NCBI RefSeq assembly: GCF_003762835.1
Contig: NZ_RJWA01000005.1
Coordinates: 310,001 to 374,000 of the forward strand
Direction of reading: 5' to 3'
Length of the DNA: 64,000 nucleotides
Source of the DNA: Micromonospora sp. HM5-17
GTDB taxonomy: Bacteria > Actinomycetota > Actinomycetes > Mycobacteriales > Micromonosporaceae
Shown here: positions 57,680-64,000 of the stretch, piece after piece
Layout: the number at the start of each line of letters is the position of its first letter
Position numbering within the stretch: position 1 is the stretch's first letter
Made by a program: the position numbers and the translations under genes
Notes under the pieces: model-generated
The model's input: the letters and a program-made list of their open reading frames with translations, nothing else
The model's database searches: none
Told to the model about the DNA's origin: nothing

Positions 57680-59298
57680 AGCGACGAAAGCTCGACATGG
57701 CGGCACTGCCGGGGAAGGCGGCCCGTGAGGTCGACGACCGGCTCGGTGTGAACACCCCGCTGCGTTCCCTGCTGAACAAGGTCTTCCCCGACCACTGGTC
57801 GTTCCTGCTCGGCGAGATCGCACTCTTCTCGTTCGTCGTGCTGCTGCTGACCGGGGTCTACCTGACGTTCTTCTTCGAACCGTCGATGACCGAGGTCACC
57901 TACAACGGCAGCTACGCCCCGCTCCGCGGCACCCACATGTCGGCGGCGTACGCCTCGACCCTGGACATCTCGTTCGACGTCCGGGGCGGGCTGGTCGTAC
58001 GGCAGATGCACCACTGGGCCGCGCTGCTGTTCATGGCGGCGATCGTGGTGCACATGATGCGGATCTTCTTCACCGGAGCCTTCCGCAAGCCGCGCGAGCT
58101 GAACTGGATGATCGGCTACCTGCTGTTCTGGGTCGGCTTCCTGGCCGGTTTCACCGGCTACTCGATCCCGGACGACGGGCTCTCCGGCACCGGGCTGCGG
58201 ATCGCCTCGGGGATCATGCTCTCGATCCCGGTGGTCGGCTCCTGGGTGACGTCGTCGATCTTCGGCGGCGAGTTCCCGGGTGACATCATCATCAGCCGGT
58301 TCTTCATCGCCCACGTGCTGCTGATCCCGGCGCTGCTGGTCGGCCTGATCAGCGTCCACCTCGGTCTGGTCTTCAAGCAGAAGCACACCCAGTGGCCCGG
58401 CCCCGGCCGGACCAACTCGAACGTGGTCGGCGAGCGGATGTTCCCGCGCTACGCGATCAAGCAGGGCGGCTTCTTCATGATCGTCTTTGGCGTGATCGCG
58501 CTGCTCGGCGGCCTGGTCCAGATCAACCCGATCTGGCTCTTCGGTCCGTACGAGGCGGGCGTGGTCTCCGCCGCCAGCCAGCCCGACTGGTACGTCATGT
58601 TCCTGGACGGCTCGACCCGGCTGATGCCGCCGTGGGAGATCAACATCCCGATCGGCGACGGCTACGTCATCCCGCCGCTGTTCTGGCCGACCGTCGTCCT
58701 GCCCGGTCTCCTGACCGTGATGCCGCTGCTCTACCCGTTCATCGAGGCGCGGATCAACAAGGACCGGCGGGCGCACAACCTGCTCCAGCGGCCCCGGGAC
58801 GTGCCCGGCCGGACCGCCCTCGGCGCGATGGCCGTGACCTTCTGGCTGGTGCTGACCATCTCGGGCGCCAACGACGTGATCGCGGACAAGTTCTTCATCA
58901 GCCTGAACGCGATGACGTGGGCCGGCCGGATCGGCCTGATCGTCCTGCCGCCGCTCGCCTACTACGTCACCTACCGGATCTGCCTGGGCCTCCAGCAGCA
59001 TGACCGGGAGGTGCTGGCGCACGGCGTCGAGACGGGCATCATCCGGCGTCTGCCGAACGGCCAGTTCGTCGAGGTGCACCAGCCGCTCGGCCCGACCGAC
59101 GAGCACGGACACAGCGAACTGGAGTACGTCGGCTGGGTGGTGCCGAAGAAGATGAACCGGCTCGGGGCGCTCGGCCCGGCCATCAAGGGCTTCTTCTACC
59201 CGATCGAGAAGCCGGTCGAGGCGCCGGTCTCGCCGGGTCTCCCGCCCGTCGACCCGCGCCCCGAGCAGCAGGAGATCGTCAGCGGCCAACGCCGCTGA
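57676..59298 (+). CDS. qcrB: Cytochrome b subunit of bc complex
   Basis: 540 residues from GTG 57676. Heme b ligands on two helices: MHHWAALLFMAAIVVHMMRI and FFIAHVLLIPALLVGLISVHL. Also FRKPRELNWMIGYLLFWVGF, the Qo-site PEWY-like PDWYVMF and an actinobacterial C-terminal extension (about 120 residues, including EHGHSELEYVGWVVPKKMNR). Quinol oxidation and proton translocation at the cytoplasmic membrane. A perfect terminator follows. Confidence 0.97.
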   Translation: MKRRKLDMAALPGKAAREVDDRLGVNTPLRSLLNKVFPDHWSFLLGEIALFSFVVLLLTGVYLTFFFEPSMTEVTYNGSYAPLRGTHMSAAYASTLDISFDVRGGLVVRQMHHWAALLFMAAIVVHMMRIFFTGAFRKPRELNWMIGYLLFWVGFLAGFTGYSIPDDGLSGTGLRIASGIMLSIPVVGSWVTSSIFGGEFPGDIIISRFFIAHVLLIPALLVGLISVHLGLVFKQKHTQWPGPGRTNSNVVGERMFPRYAIKQGGFFMIVFGVIALLGGLVQINPIWLFGPYEAGVVSAASQPDWYVMFLDGSTRLMPPWEINIPIGDGYVIPPLFWPTVVLPGLLTVMPLLYPFIEARINKDRRAHNLLQRPRDVPGRTALGAMAVTFWLVLTISGANDVIADKFFISLNAMTWAGRIGLIVLPPLAYYVTYRICLGLQQHDREVLAHGVETGIIRRLPNGQFVEVHQPLGPTDEHGHSELEYVGWVVPKKMNRLGALGPAIKGFFYPIEKPVEAPVSPGLPPVDPRPEQQEIVSGQRR

Positions 59299-59314
59299 CC
59301 GTCCGTACCGCACG

Positions 59315-59356
59315 TGTGGCGCCCGCCGGAGATCCGGCGGGCGCCACAGCTGTTTT
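59315..59356 (+). terminator. Rho-independent terminator after qcrB
   Basis: TGTGGCGCCCGCCGGA (59315-59330) and TCCGGCGGGCGCCACA (59333-59348) form a perfect 16-bp stem, followed by GCTGTTTT. Confidence 0.93.
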
Positions 59357-60211
59357 CCGGCCCCGTAGCACCTGTTCCCGGCCCGTAGCACCGCCCCAGC
59401 GGTCGCGGCCGACCGCCCGGCCAACACCCGCCGCGTCCGGTCGGAGGAGTCGGTGACGCCTCCTTGCCGTCGGGCGGCAGTACGGCGCCACCGGGCTCGG
59501 AGTGCACGCGCCGGCTGCGGAGCCCCGCGACGACCCCGACGAGCTGGGCCGGCTTCTCGTCGCGCACCGCGCCCACGCCCCGGGCGGCCTGCCCCACCGG
59601 CGGTGGGCCGTCTGTCACCTCGGCCGGCACGGCCACCGCGGTGGGACACCCGTCCGGTCGACCGCACCGTTGGTGGACCAGCGGCGGAGGAGGAGCCGGC
59701 TCGGGAACGGCCCGCAGGCGCCGTCACATCGGCCTGTCCGACGCTGACCGGCCTGCCCCGACGCTGACCTGGGCTCAGGCACGGTTGGTGCCTCGATCGC
59801 CGGCCGCGGTGGTGTGTGGCGCTCGGGTGCGTCGCTGGCCGCGCTGTCCGGACGCGCTGTCCGGAGATGCCACCTCAGCGTCGAGAGGCGGACGGTCGTG
59901 CCGGCGGATCACCGGCCGCCCCGGCGGCGAACAACCGGGGCGGGGTGGTCGGGTTGGCGGCGTCCCCGCTGCGGCGCCCTGCTCGACCTCGTGATCGGCT
60001 GAGTCAGCCGCCCGGCGCGTACCCCGAGACCCGGCGGAGCGTGCTCCCCCCGTTCGCTGGCGGGCTACTGCGACACGATCGAGGCGCGACGGTGCGGTGG
60101 CCCCACCCGACACCATTGGCCCCACGTTTGTCCGTGGCCTTCGGGAAAACGACGCGCGGCCCGCCGCCTCGGATGGGCGGCGGGCCGCGCGAACGTGCCT
60201 GTTCGGCCCGG
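59357..60211. other. Long intergenic region between qcrB and ctaF
   Basis: 855 bases with no confident gene between two convergent units. Several overlapping open frames are all Arg/Pro/Ser-rich. One plus-strand frame, about 59502-59747 (GTG start, with DPDELGRLLVAHRAHAPGG and AVCHLGRHGH), has the most protein-like composition and may be a decayed small gene. Short repeats: GGCCC-GTAGCACC occurs twice near 59361 and 59379, and CCGACGCTGACC twice near 59740 and 59758. Confidence 0.4.
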
Positions 60212-60637
60212 TCAGTGCTCGGCGGTACGTCGGGTGCCGGTGTAGTACTCGAAGAGCAGGCCGCACACGGCGAAGATCACCGCGACCAGGCCGGCGGCGA
60301 CCAGCCACCACTGCCAGAACACCAGCCCCAGCCCCGCCACGCTGGCGGAGAGGGCCACCCCGAACGGCCAGTAGCTGCCCGGGCTGAAGAAGCCGACCTC
60401 ACCGGCGCCGTCGGCGATCTCGCCGTCCGGCCGGTCCTCCGGCCGGGGCTCGATCCGGCGCGAGACGAACCAGAAGAACCCGGCGCACATGGCGGTCAGC
60501 AGGCAGGACAGGATCAGCGCGATGAGGCCGATCCACTCGACCTGCCCGGTCTCGCCGCTCGTCCACAGGCCGTAGATGACAGCGGCAATCGCCAGGAAGA
60601 ACGAGACGATGCCGAACAGTCGCCACTCAGACTTCAT
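60212..60637 (-). CDS. ctaF: Cytochrome c oxidase subunit IV
   Basis: 141 residues, ATG 60637. Four membrane helices: LFGIVSFFLAIAAVIYGLW, WIGLIALILSCLLTAMCAGF, FGVALSASVAGLGLVFWQWW and LVAAGLVAVIFAVCGLLFEY. The actinobacterial CtaF pattern includes GFFSPGSYWPF in the middle loop. Starts 8 bases after the ctaC stop, so one operon. Confidence 0.95.
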   Translation of the reverse strand: MKSEWRLFGIVSFFLAIAAVIYGLWTSGETGQVEWIGLIALILSCLLTAMCAGFFWFVSRRIEPRPEDRPDGEIADGAGEVGFFSPGSYWPFGVALSASVAGLGLVFWQWWLVAAGLVAVIFAVCGLLFEYYTGTRRTAEH

Positions 60638-60645
60638 CGCCGCCC

Positions 60646-61614
60646 TCAGCTTCCCGCGCCCGCGGCGCTCGCGTTACCGAAGTTGTTGACGTCCCGTCGG
60701 GTCTCGAACGGCTTGGTGGTGGTCGCCAGCGGCTCCTCACCGATCGAGGCCAGCGCCTCCTGCGTCGACTGGCCCTGCCGCTTCGCGGCGATGAACCGGT
60801 CGTACTTGTCCGGCGAGACCACCCGGAGCTCGAAGTTCATCATCGAGTGGTACGTGCCGCACAGCTCCGCGCAGCGGCCGACGTACGCCCCCTCCTGGTC
60901 CAGGCTGGTCACCTGGAAGACGTTCCGGACGTTGCCGGGGAAGACGTCGCGCTTGAAGAGCAGCTCCGGCACCCAGAACGAGTGGATGACGTCCCGGCTG
61001 GTCTGCTCGATCCGGATGCTCCGCCCGGTCGGCAGGACCAGGATCGGGATGACCTCGCTGGTGCCGAGGGTGGAGGCGATGGTGGTGGCGTCCTCGCCCG
61101 GCCGGTCCCGGTAGTTGAACTGCCAGTTCCACTTGAAGGCGACGACCTCGACCGTGACGTCGGGGTTGTCCGTGACCTTGTTGACCCCGGTCTGCACCAC
61201 CGCGGTGTAGTAGAAGAGCACGGAGACGACCAAGATCGGCGCGATGGTGTAGAGGAACTCCATCGGCATGTTGAACCGGGTCTGCACCGGCAGCGACTCG
61301 CCCCGCTTCCGGTAGCGGATGATGCACCAGAAGATCAGGCCCCAGACGAAGATGCCGACCGCGAGGGCGGCGATGACGGAGCCGATCCACAGGTCGTACA
61401 TCCGATGGGCCTCCGGGCTGATGCCGCCCTGGGGCCAGCCGAAGCCGTCGAACGTCTGTCCGACGTCACAACCGGTCAGCAGGGCAAGCAGCGCGGCTCC
61501 ACCGACGCCGAGCCCGGCCAGCCGGCCGAGCGCCCGCCGCTGGCCACGCCCTCGGGCATCCCGGGGACTGCTGTTCCGTACCGACGGCGGTACCTCCGAA
61601 CCCCTTGCGACCAC
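60646..61614 (-). CDS. ctaC: Cytochrome c oxidase subunit II
   Basis: 322 residues from GTG 61614 behind GGGAGG; upstream frame is non-coding. A lipobox ALLTGC ends at Cys49, suggesting a lipoprotein. Two membrane helices (MYDLWIGSVIAALAVGIFVW with GLIFWCIIRY, and MEFLYTIAPILVVSVLFYY), then the CuA domain: SRDVIHSFWVPEL, CAELCGTYHSMM (C-x3-C-x3-H). Receives electrons from QcrC. Divergent from the cysteine desulfurase gene. Confidence 0.96.
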   Translation of the reverse strand: MVARGSEVPPSVRNSSPRDARGRGQRRALGRLAGLGVGGAALLALLTGCDVGQTFDGFGWPQGGISPEAHRMYDLWIGSVIAALAVGIFVWGLIFWCIIRYRKRGESLPVQTRFNMPMEFLYTIAPILVVSVLFYYTAVVQTGVNKVTDNPDVTVEVVAFKWNWQFNYRDRPGEDATTIASTLGTSEVIPILVLPTGRSIRIEQTSRDVIHSFWVPELLFKRDVFPGNVRNVFQVTSLDQEGAYVGRCAELCGTYHSMMNFELRVVSPDKYDRFIAAKRQGQSTQEALASIGEEPLATTTKPFETRRDVNNFGNASAAGAGS

Positions 61615-61787
61615 CTGGTCCTGCCTCCCTAGCGCACCGCACGCTGTCCGCTTTCCCGACACCTGCGGCAAAGGCGTCACCGACGGTCGCAGATTACTCG
61701 ACCTGGGTCGGCGCGACGGCCTTGGGGTCGGCGTCCCCACCCCGGCGGGGATTCCTGCCCAATCCGGCCCCGCGTTACCGTGGGCTG

Positions 61788-62939
61788 GTGAATCAGCCTC
61801 CGGCGTACTTCGACGCGGCCGCCGCCGCACCGCTACACCCGGTAGCCCGCCAGGCGATGCTCGCGGCGCTGGAGGACGGGTGGGCGGATCCGGCGAAGCT
61901 GTACAGCCAGGCGCGGCGGGCCCGCCAGCTCCTCGACGCGGCCCGGGCCGCCGCGGCCGAGGTGCTTCGGGTACGCCCCGACGAGCTCTCCTTCACCCCC
62001 AGCGGTACCGCCGCCGCGCACGCCGCGGTACTGGGCGGGCTGGCCGGGCGACGCCGGGCCGGGAGCACGCTGGTGCACTCGGCGATCGAGCACTCGGCGG
62101 TCCTGCACGCCGCGCAGCGGCACGTCACGGCGGGCGGTACGACCACGTCGGTGCCGGTGGACCGCGCCGGACGGCTGGACCTCGACGCCTGGTCGGCGGC
62201 GGTCGCCGCGCCCGGGGTGGCACTGGCCGCCCTGATCAGCGCCAGCCACGAGGTGGGCACCCTCCAACCGGTGGCGGAGGCGGCACGGGCGTGCGACGCG
62301 GCCGGCGTCCCGCTGTACGTGGACGCCGCCCAGTCGGTGGGCCGGGTCCCGGTGCCCGAGGGGTGGTCGGTGTTGTCGGCCAGCGCCCACAAGTGGGGCG
62401 GTCCGCCCGGGGTCGGGATCCTGGTGGTCCGGAAGGGCACCCGGTGGGAGTCGCCGTACCCGGCCGACGACCGGGAGGCGGGCCGGGTTCCCGGGGTGCC
62501 GAACCTGCCGGCGATCGTGGCGGCGGTCGCCGCGCTGCGGGCGGCGACCGCCGAGGCGGAGGCCGAGGCGGCCCGGCTCGCCCCGCTGGTGGAGCGGATC
62601 CGGACCGTCGTACCGGCGACGGTCCCCGACGTCGAGGTGGTCGGCGACCCCGTCGACCGGCTGCCACACCTGGTCACCTTCTCCTGCCTGTACGTCGACG
62701 GCGAGGCGCTGCTGCACGCGCTGGATCGGCGGGGCTTCGCCGTCTCCTCCGGCTCCTCCTGTACCTCGTCGACGCTGCGTCCCTCCCACGTGCTGGAGGC
62801 GATGGGTGTCCTCTCCCACGGCAACATCCGGATCTCGCTGCACCGGGACAGCACCGAGGCCGAGGTGGAGCGCTTCCTCGCCGAGCTGCCGGGGATCGTC
62901 GCCGCGCTACGGGCCGAGGCCGGGGTGGTCGGCCTCTGA
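61788..62939 (+). CDS. Cysteine desulfurase (IscS/NifS-like)
   Basis: 383 residues from GTG 61788 (VNQPPAYFDAAAAAPLHPVA). PLP enzyme taking sulfur from cysteine. Features: HSAIEHSAVLHAAQ, ISASHEVGTLQPV, YVDAAQSVGRV, PLP lysine in LSASAHKWGGPPGVGIL, and the active cysteine in SSGSSCTSSTLRPSHVLEAM. Short spacing to a TusA gene (44 bases) indicates a sulfur relay, for tRNA thiolation or cofactor synthesis. No Shine-Dalgarno is visible, so a leaderless transcript is possible. Confidence 0.93.
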   Translation: MNQPPAYFDAAAAAPLHPVARQAMLAALEDGWADPAKLYSQARRARQLLDAARAAAAEVLRVRPDELSFTPSGTAAAHAAVLGGLAGRRRAGSTLVHSAIEHSAVLHAAQRHVTAGGTTTSVPVDRAGRLDLDAWSAAVAAPGVALAALISASHEVGTLQPVAEAARACDAAGVPLYVDAAQSVGRVPVPEGWSVLSASAHKWGGPPGVGILVVRKGTRWESPYPADDREAGRVPGVPNLPAIVAAVAALRAATAEAEAEAARLAPLVERIRTVVPATVPDVEVVGDPVDRLPHLVTFSCLYVDGEALLHALDRRGFAVSSGSSCTSSTLRPSHVLEAMGVLSHGNIRISLHRDSTEAEVERFLAELPGIVAALRAEAGVVGL

Positions 62940-62983
62940 CGCCCGGATTGGCGGGGACGCGGTCGGCGACGGAGAATCGCCAG

Positions 62984-63235
62984 GTGCGCACGGAGTCTGT
63001 GGGGACGCCGCCGGACGAGGTCGTCGACTGCCTCGGTCAGCGCTGCCCGCTGCCCGTGATCGCGGCGGCCCGCCGGCTGGTCGCGCTACCGGTCGGGGCG
63101 GTGCTCCGGGTCCTCGCCGACGACCCGGCGGCCGCCGTCGACATTCCGGCGTGGTGTCGGATGCGGGGCCAGGAACTGGTCGCCACCTCGACGGTGGACG
63201 GCTCTCCCGCGTACGACATCCGCCGCGTGCACTGA
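62984..63235 (+). CDS. TusA-family sulfurtransferase
   Basis: 83 residues from GTG 62984. The persulfide site VVDCLGQRCPLPVIAAARRL (CxxxxCP) and the later VLADDPAAAVDIPAWCRMRG are the TusA core. Takes sulfur from the desulfurase encoded upstream. Normal length. Confidence 0.93.
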   Translation: MRTESVGTPPDEVVDCLGQRCPLPVIAAARRLVALPVGAVLRVLADDPAAAVDIPAWCRMRGQELVATSTVDGSPAYDIRRVH

Positions 63236-63317
63236 GCCGACGCGGCCGGGCACGGCCGGCCGGCGACGGCTGGAGGTCCCCGGCCCGGCGCGGCGCCCGG
63301 CCGGACACCACGGCCGC

Positions 63318-64000
63318 TCAGCTCAGGTGTGGCCGGACCTCCTCGGCGGCCTCGTCGCCGTACGACTCGGCGAGGCGCTTCACGAAGAGGTCGGCGCGGA
63401 CCTCGTACTCCTGGGTGCCGACGGTCTCCAGGACCAGGGTGGCGAGGAGCGAGCCGACCTGGGCGGCCCGTTCCAGGCTGAGCCCCCACGAGATGGCGGC
63501 GAAGAAACCGGCCCGGAAGCCGTCCCCGACCCCGGTCGGCTCGGCGACCTGCAACTCGCGGGCGATCGGCACCCGGAAGGGCGCGACATCGCGGCCGGCG
63601 ATCTCCACGCCGTCCTTGCCGAGGGTCGTCACCCGAACCTTCACCCGTTCCAACAACTGCTCGTCGGTCAGGCCGACCTTGCTCTGGAGCAGCGACTTCT
63701 CGTACTCGTTGGTCAGCAGGTAGTCGGCGCCGTCGATCAGGCTGATCACGTCCTTCCCGTCCATCCGGGCGAGTTGCTGGGACGGGTCGGCGGCGAACGG
63801 GTACCCCCGCTGCCGGCACTCCTCCGAGTGCCGAAGCATGGCGTCGGGGTCGTTGGCGCTGACCACGACGAGGTCCAGCCCACCGACCCGGGCGGCCACC
63901 GGGGCGAGTTCGATGTTGCGGGCCTCGCTCATCGCGCCGGCGTAGAACGAGGCGATCTGACACATCTCGATGTCGGTTGTGCAGACGAACCGCGCCGTGT
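63318..64000 (-). CDS. PfkB-family carbohydrate/nucleoside kinase (5' part beyond window)
   Basis: At least 227 residues visible; the frame stays open to the window edge (TARFVCTTDIEMCQIASFYA at the edge). C-terminal PfkB motif EPTGVGDGFRAGFFAAISWG with the catalytic Asp (GVGDGF) and the preceding VTTLGKDGVEIAG; DYLLTNEYEKSLL in the middle. Fits the actinobacterial adenosine/ribokinase-like sugar kinases (Rv2202c type), which sits near ctaC and qcr in Mycobacterium as well. Substrate not certain. Confidence 0.88.
   Translation of the reverse strand, partial: TARFVCTTDIEMCQIASFYAGAMSEARNIELAPVAARVGGLDLVVVSANDPDAMLRHSEECRQRGYPFAADPSQQLARMDGKDVISLIDGADYLLTNEYEKSLLQSKVGLTDEQLLERVKVRVTTLGKDGVEIAGRDVAPFRVPIARELQVAEPTGVGDGFRAGFFAAISWGLSLERAAQVGSLLATLVLETVGTQEYEVRADLFVKRLAESYGDEAAEEVRPHLS

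Noticed and set aside
59502-59747. A functional small gene in the qcrB-ctaF gap
   Set aside because: The LGRLLVAHRAHAPGG stretch looks protein-like, but the rest degenerates to Arg/Pro-rich sequence, and there is no good ribosome site.
1-64000. tRNA, rRNA, CRISPR arrays, insertion sequences and phage integrases
   Set aside because: Nothing in the window shows their hallmarks: no cloverleaf with CCA end, no regular repeat-spacer run, no DDE or tyrosine/serine recombinase motif.

Overview
The window is very GC-rich, almost fully coding, and uses many GTG and TTG starts. It carries a menaquinol-cytochrome c oxidoreductase with a diheme QcrC and a separate QcrA and QcrB, a PimB'-type mannosyltransferase, DUF397 and XRE/DUF5753 regulators, and a palindromic GGCCC element of a type I associate with Micromonospora-like genomes. 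These point to an actinomycete, most likely Micromonosporaceae. Species level cannot be read from the sequence. No rRNA, tRNA, CRISPR array, integrase or transposase was recognised.

Layout. (1) 0-14.9 kb, mostly housekeeping: the tail of an unknown gene and a strong hairpin; DUF2203; proC; pfkA; an Rv2179c-type 3'-5' exoribonuclease; a Crp-family regulator followed by a very large zinc-ribbon/class III cyclase/ATPase/TPR protein; plsC-like acyltransferase; a DUF308-like membrane protein; otsA; and an overlapping alpha/beta-hydrolase and flavin monooxygenase pair. (2) 15-30.3 kb, an accessory stretch with many signs of decay and rearrangement: a membrane NACHT NTPase, a HigB/HigA-like toxin-antitoxin pair abutting a TPR gene remnant, an APH-type phosphotransferase, two small cysteine proteins, a shortened XRE regulator with a tandemly duplicated DUF397 partner, a TetR/DUF4386 divergent pair with a clear palindromic operator, a SitI3-like immunity gene with an in-frame stop, an ABC ATPase gene fused by deletion to a histidine kinase gene, and an Rrf2/NmrA divergent pair whose NmrA gene has a one-base frameshift. 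(3) 30.3-42 kb: exo/endonuclease-phosphatase, ROK glucokinase, a disordered acidic protein, SRPBCC, long-chain acyl-CoA synthetase, a NarL-type two-component pair, DUF4395/thioredoxin, pimB', and an M48 peptidase with a C-terminal frameshift. (4) 42-53.7 kb: NYN-domain RNase-like protein, DEDDh/GIY-YIG nuclease, a short RelA/SpoT homologue, Nudix, sugar-nucleotidyltransferase, a stand-alone Lrp RAM domain, alpha/beta hydrolase, DUF4142, trpD and an atypical receiver. (5) 54-64 kb, respiration: ctaG, ctaE-qcrC-qcrA-qcrB, then ctaF and ctaC on the other strand, followed by a cysteine desulfurase/TusA pair and a partial PfkB-family kinase.

How the genes work together. ctaE-qcrCAB, ctaC-ctaF and ctaG provide most of the bc-aa3 supercomplex, but ctaD (subunit I) is not in the window. 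The Crp regulator keeps a cyclic-nucleotide-binding cassette and lies beside an apparently catalytically complete class III cyclase, so the two may form one signalling unit. The desulfurase and TusA proteins form a sulfur-transfer pair. Several genes are broken by one or two bases inside G/C runs. These could be true decay or base-calling errors, so they should be checked before biological use.
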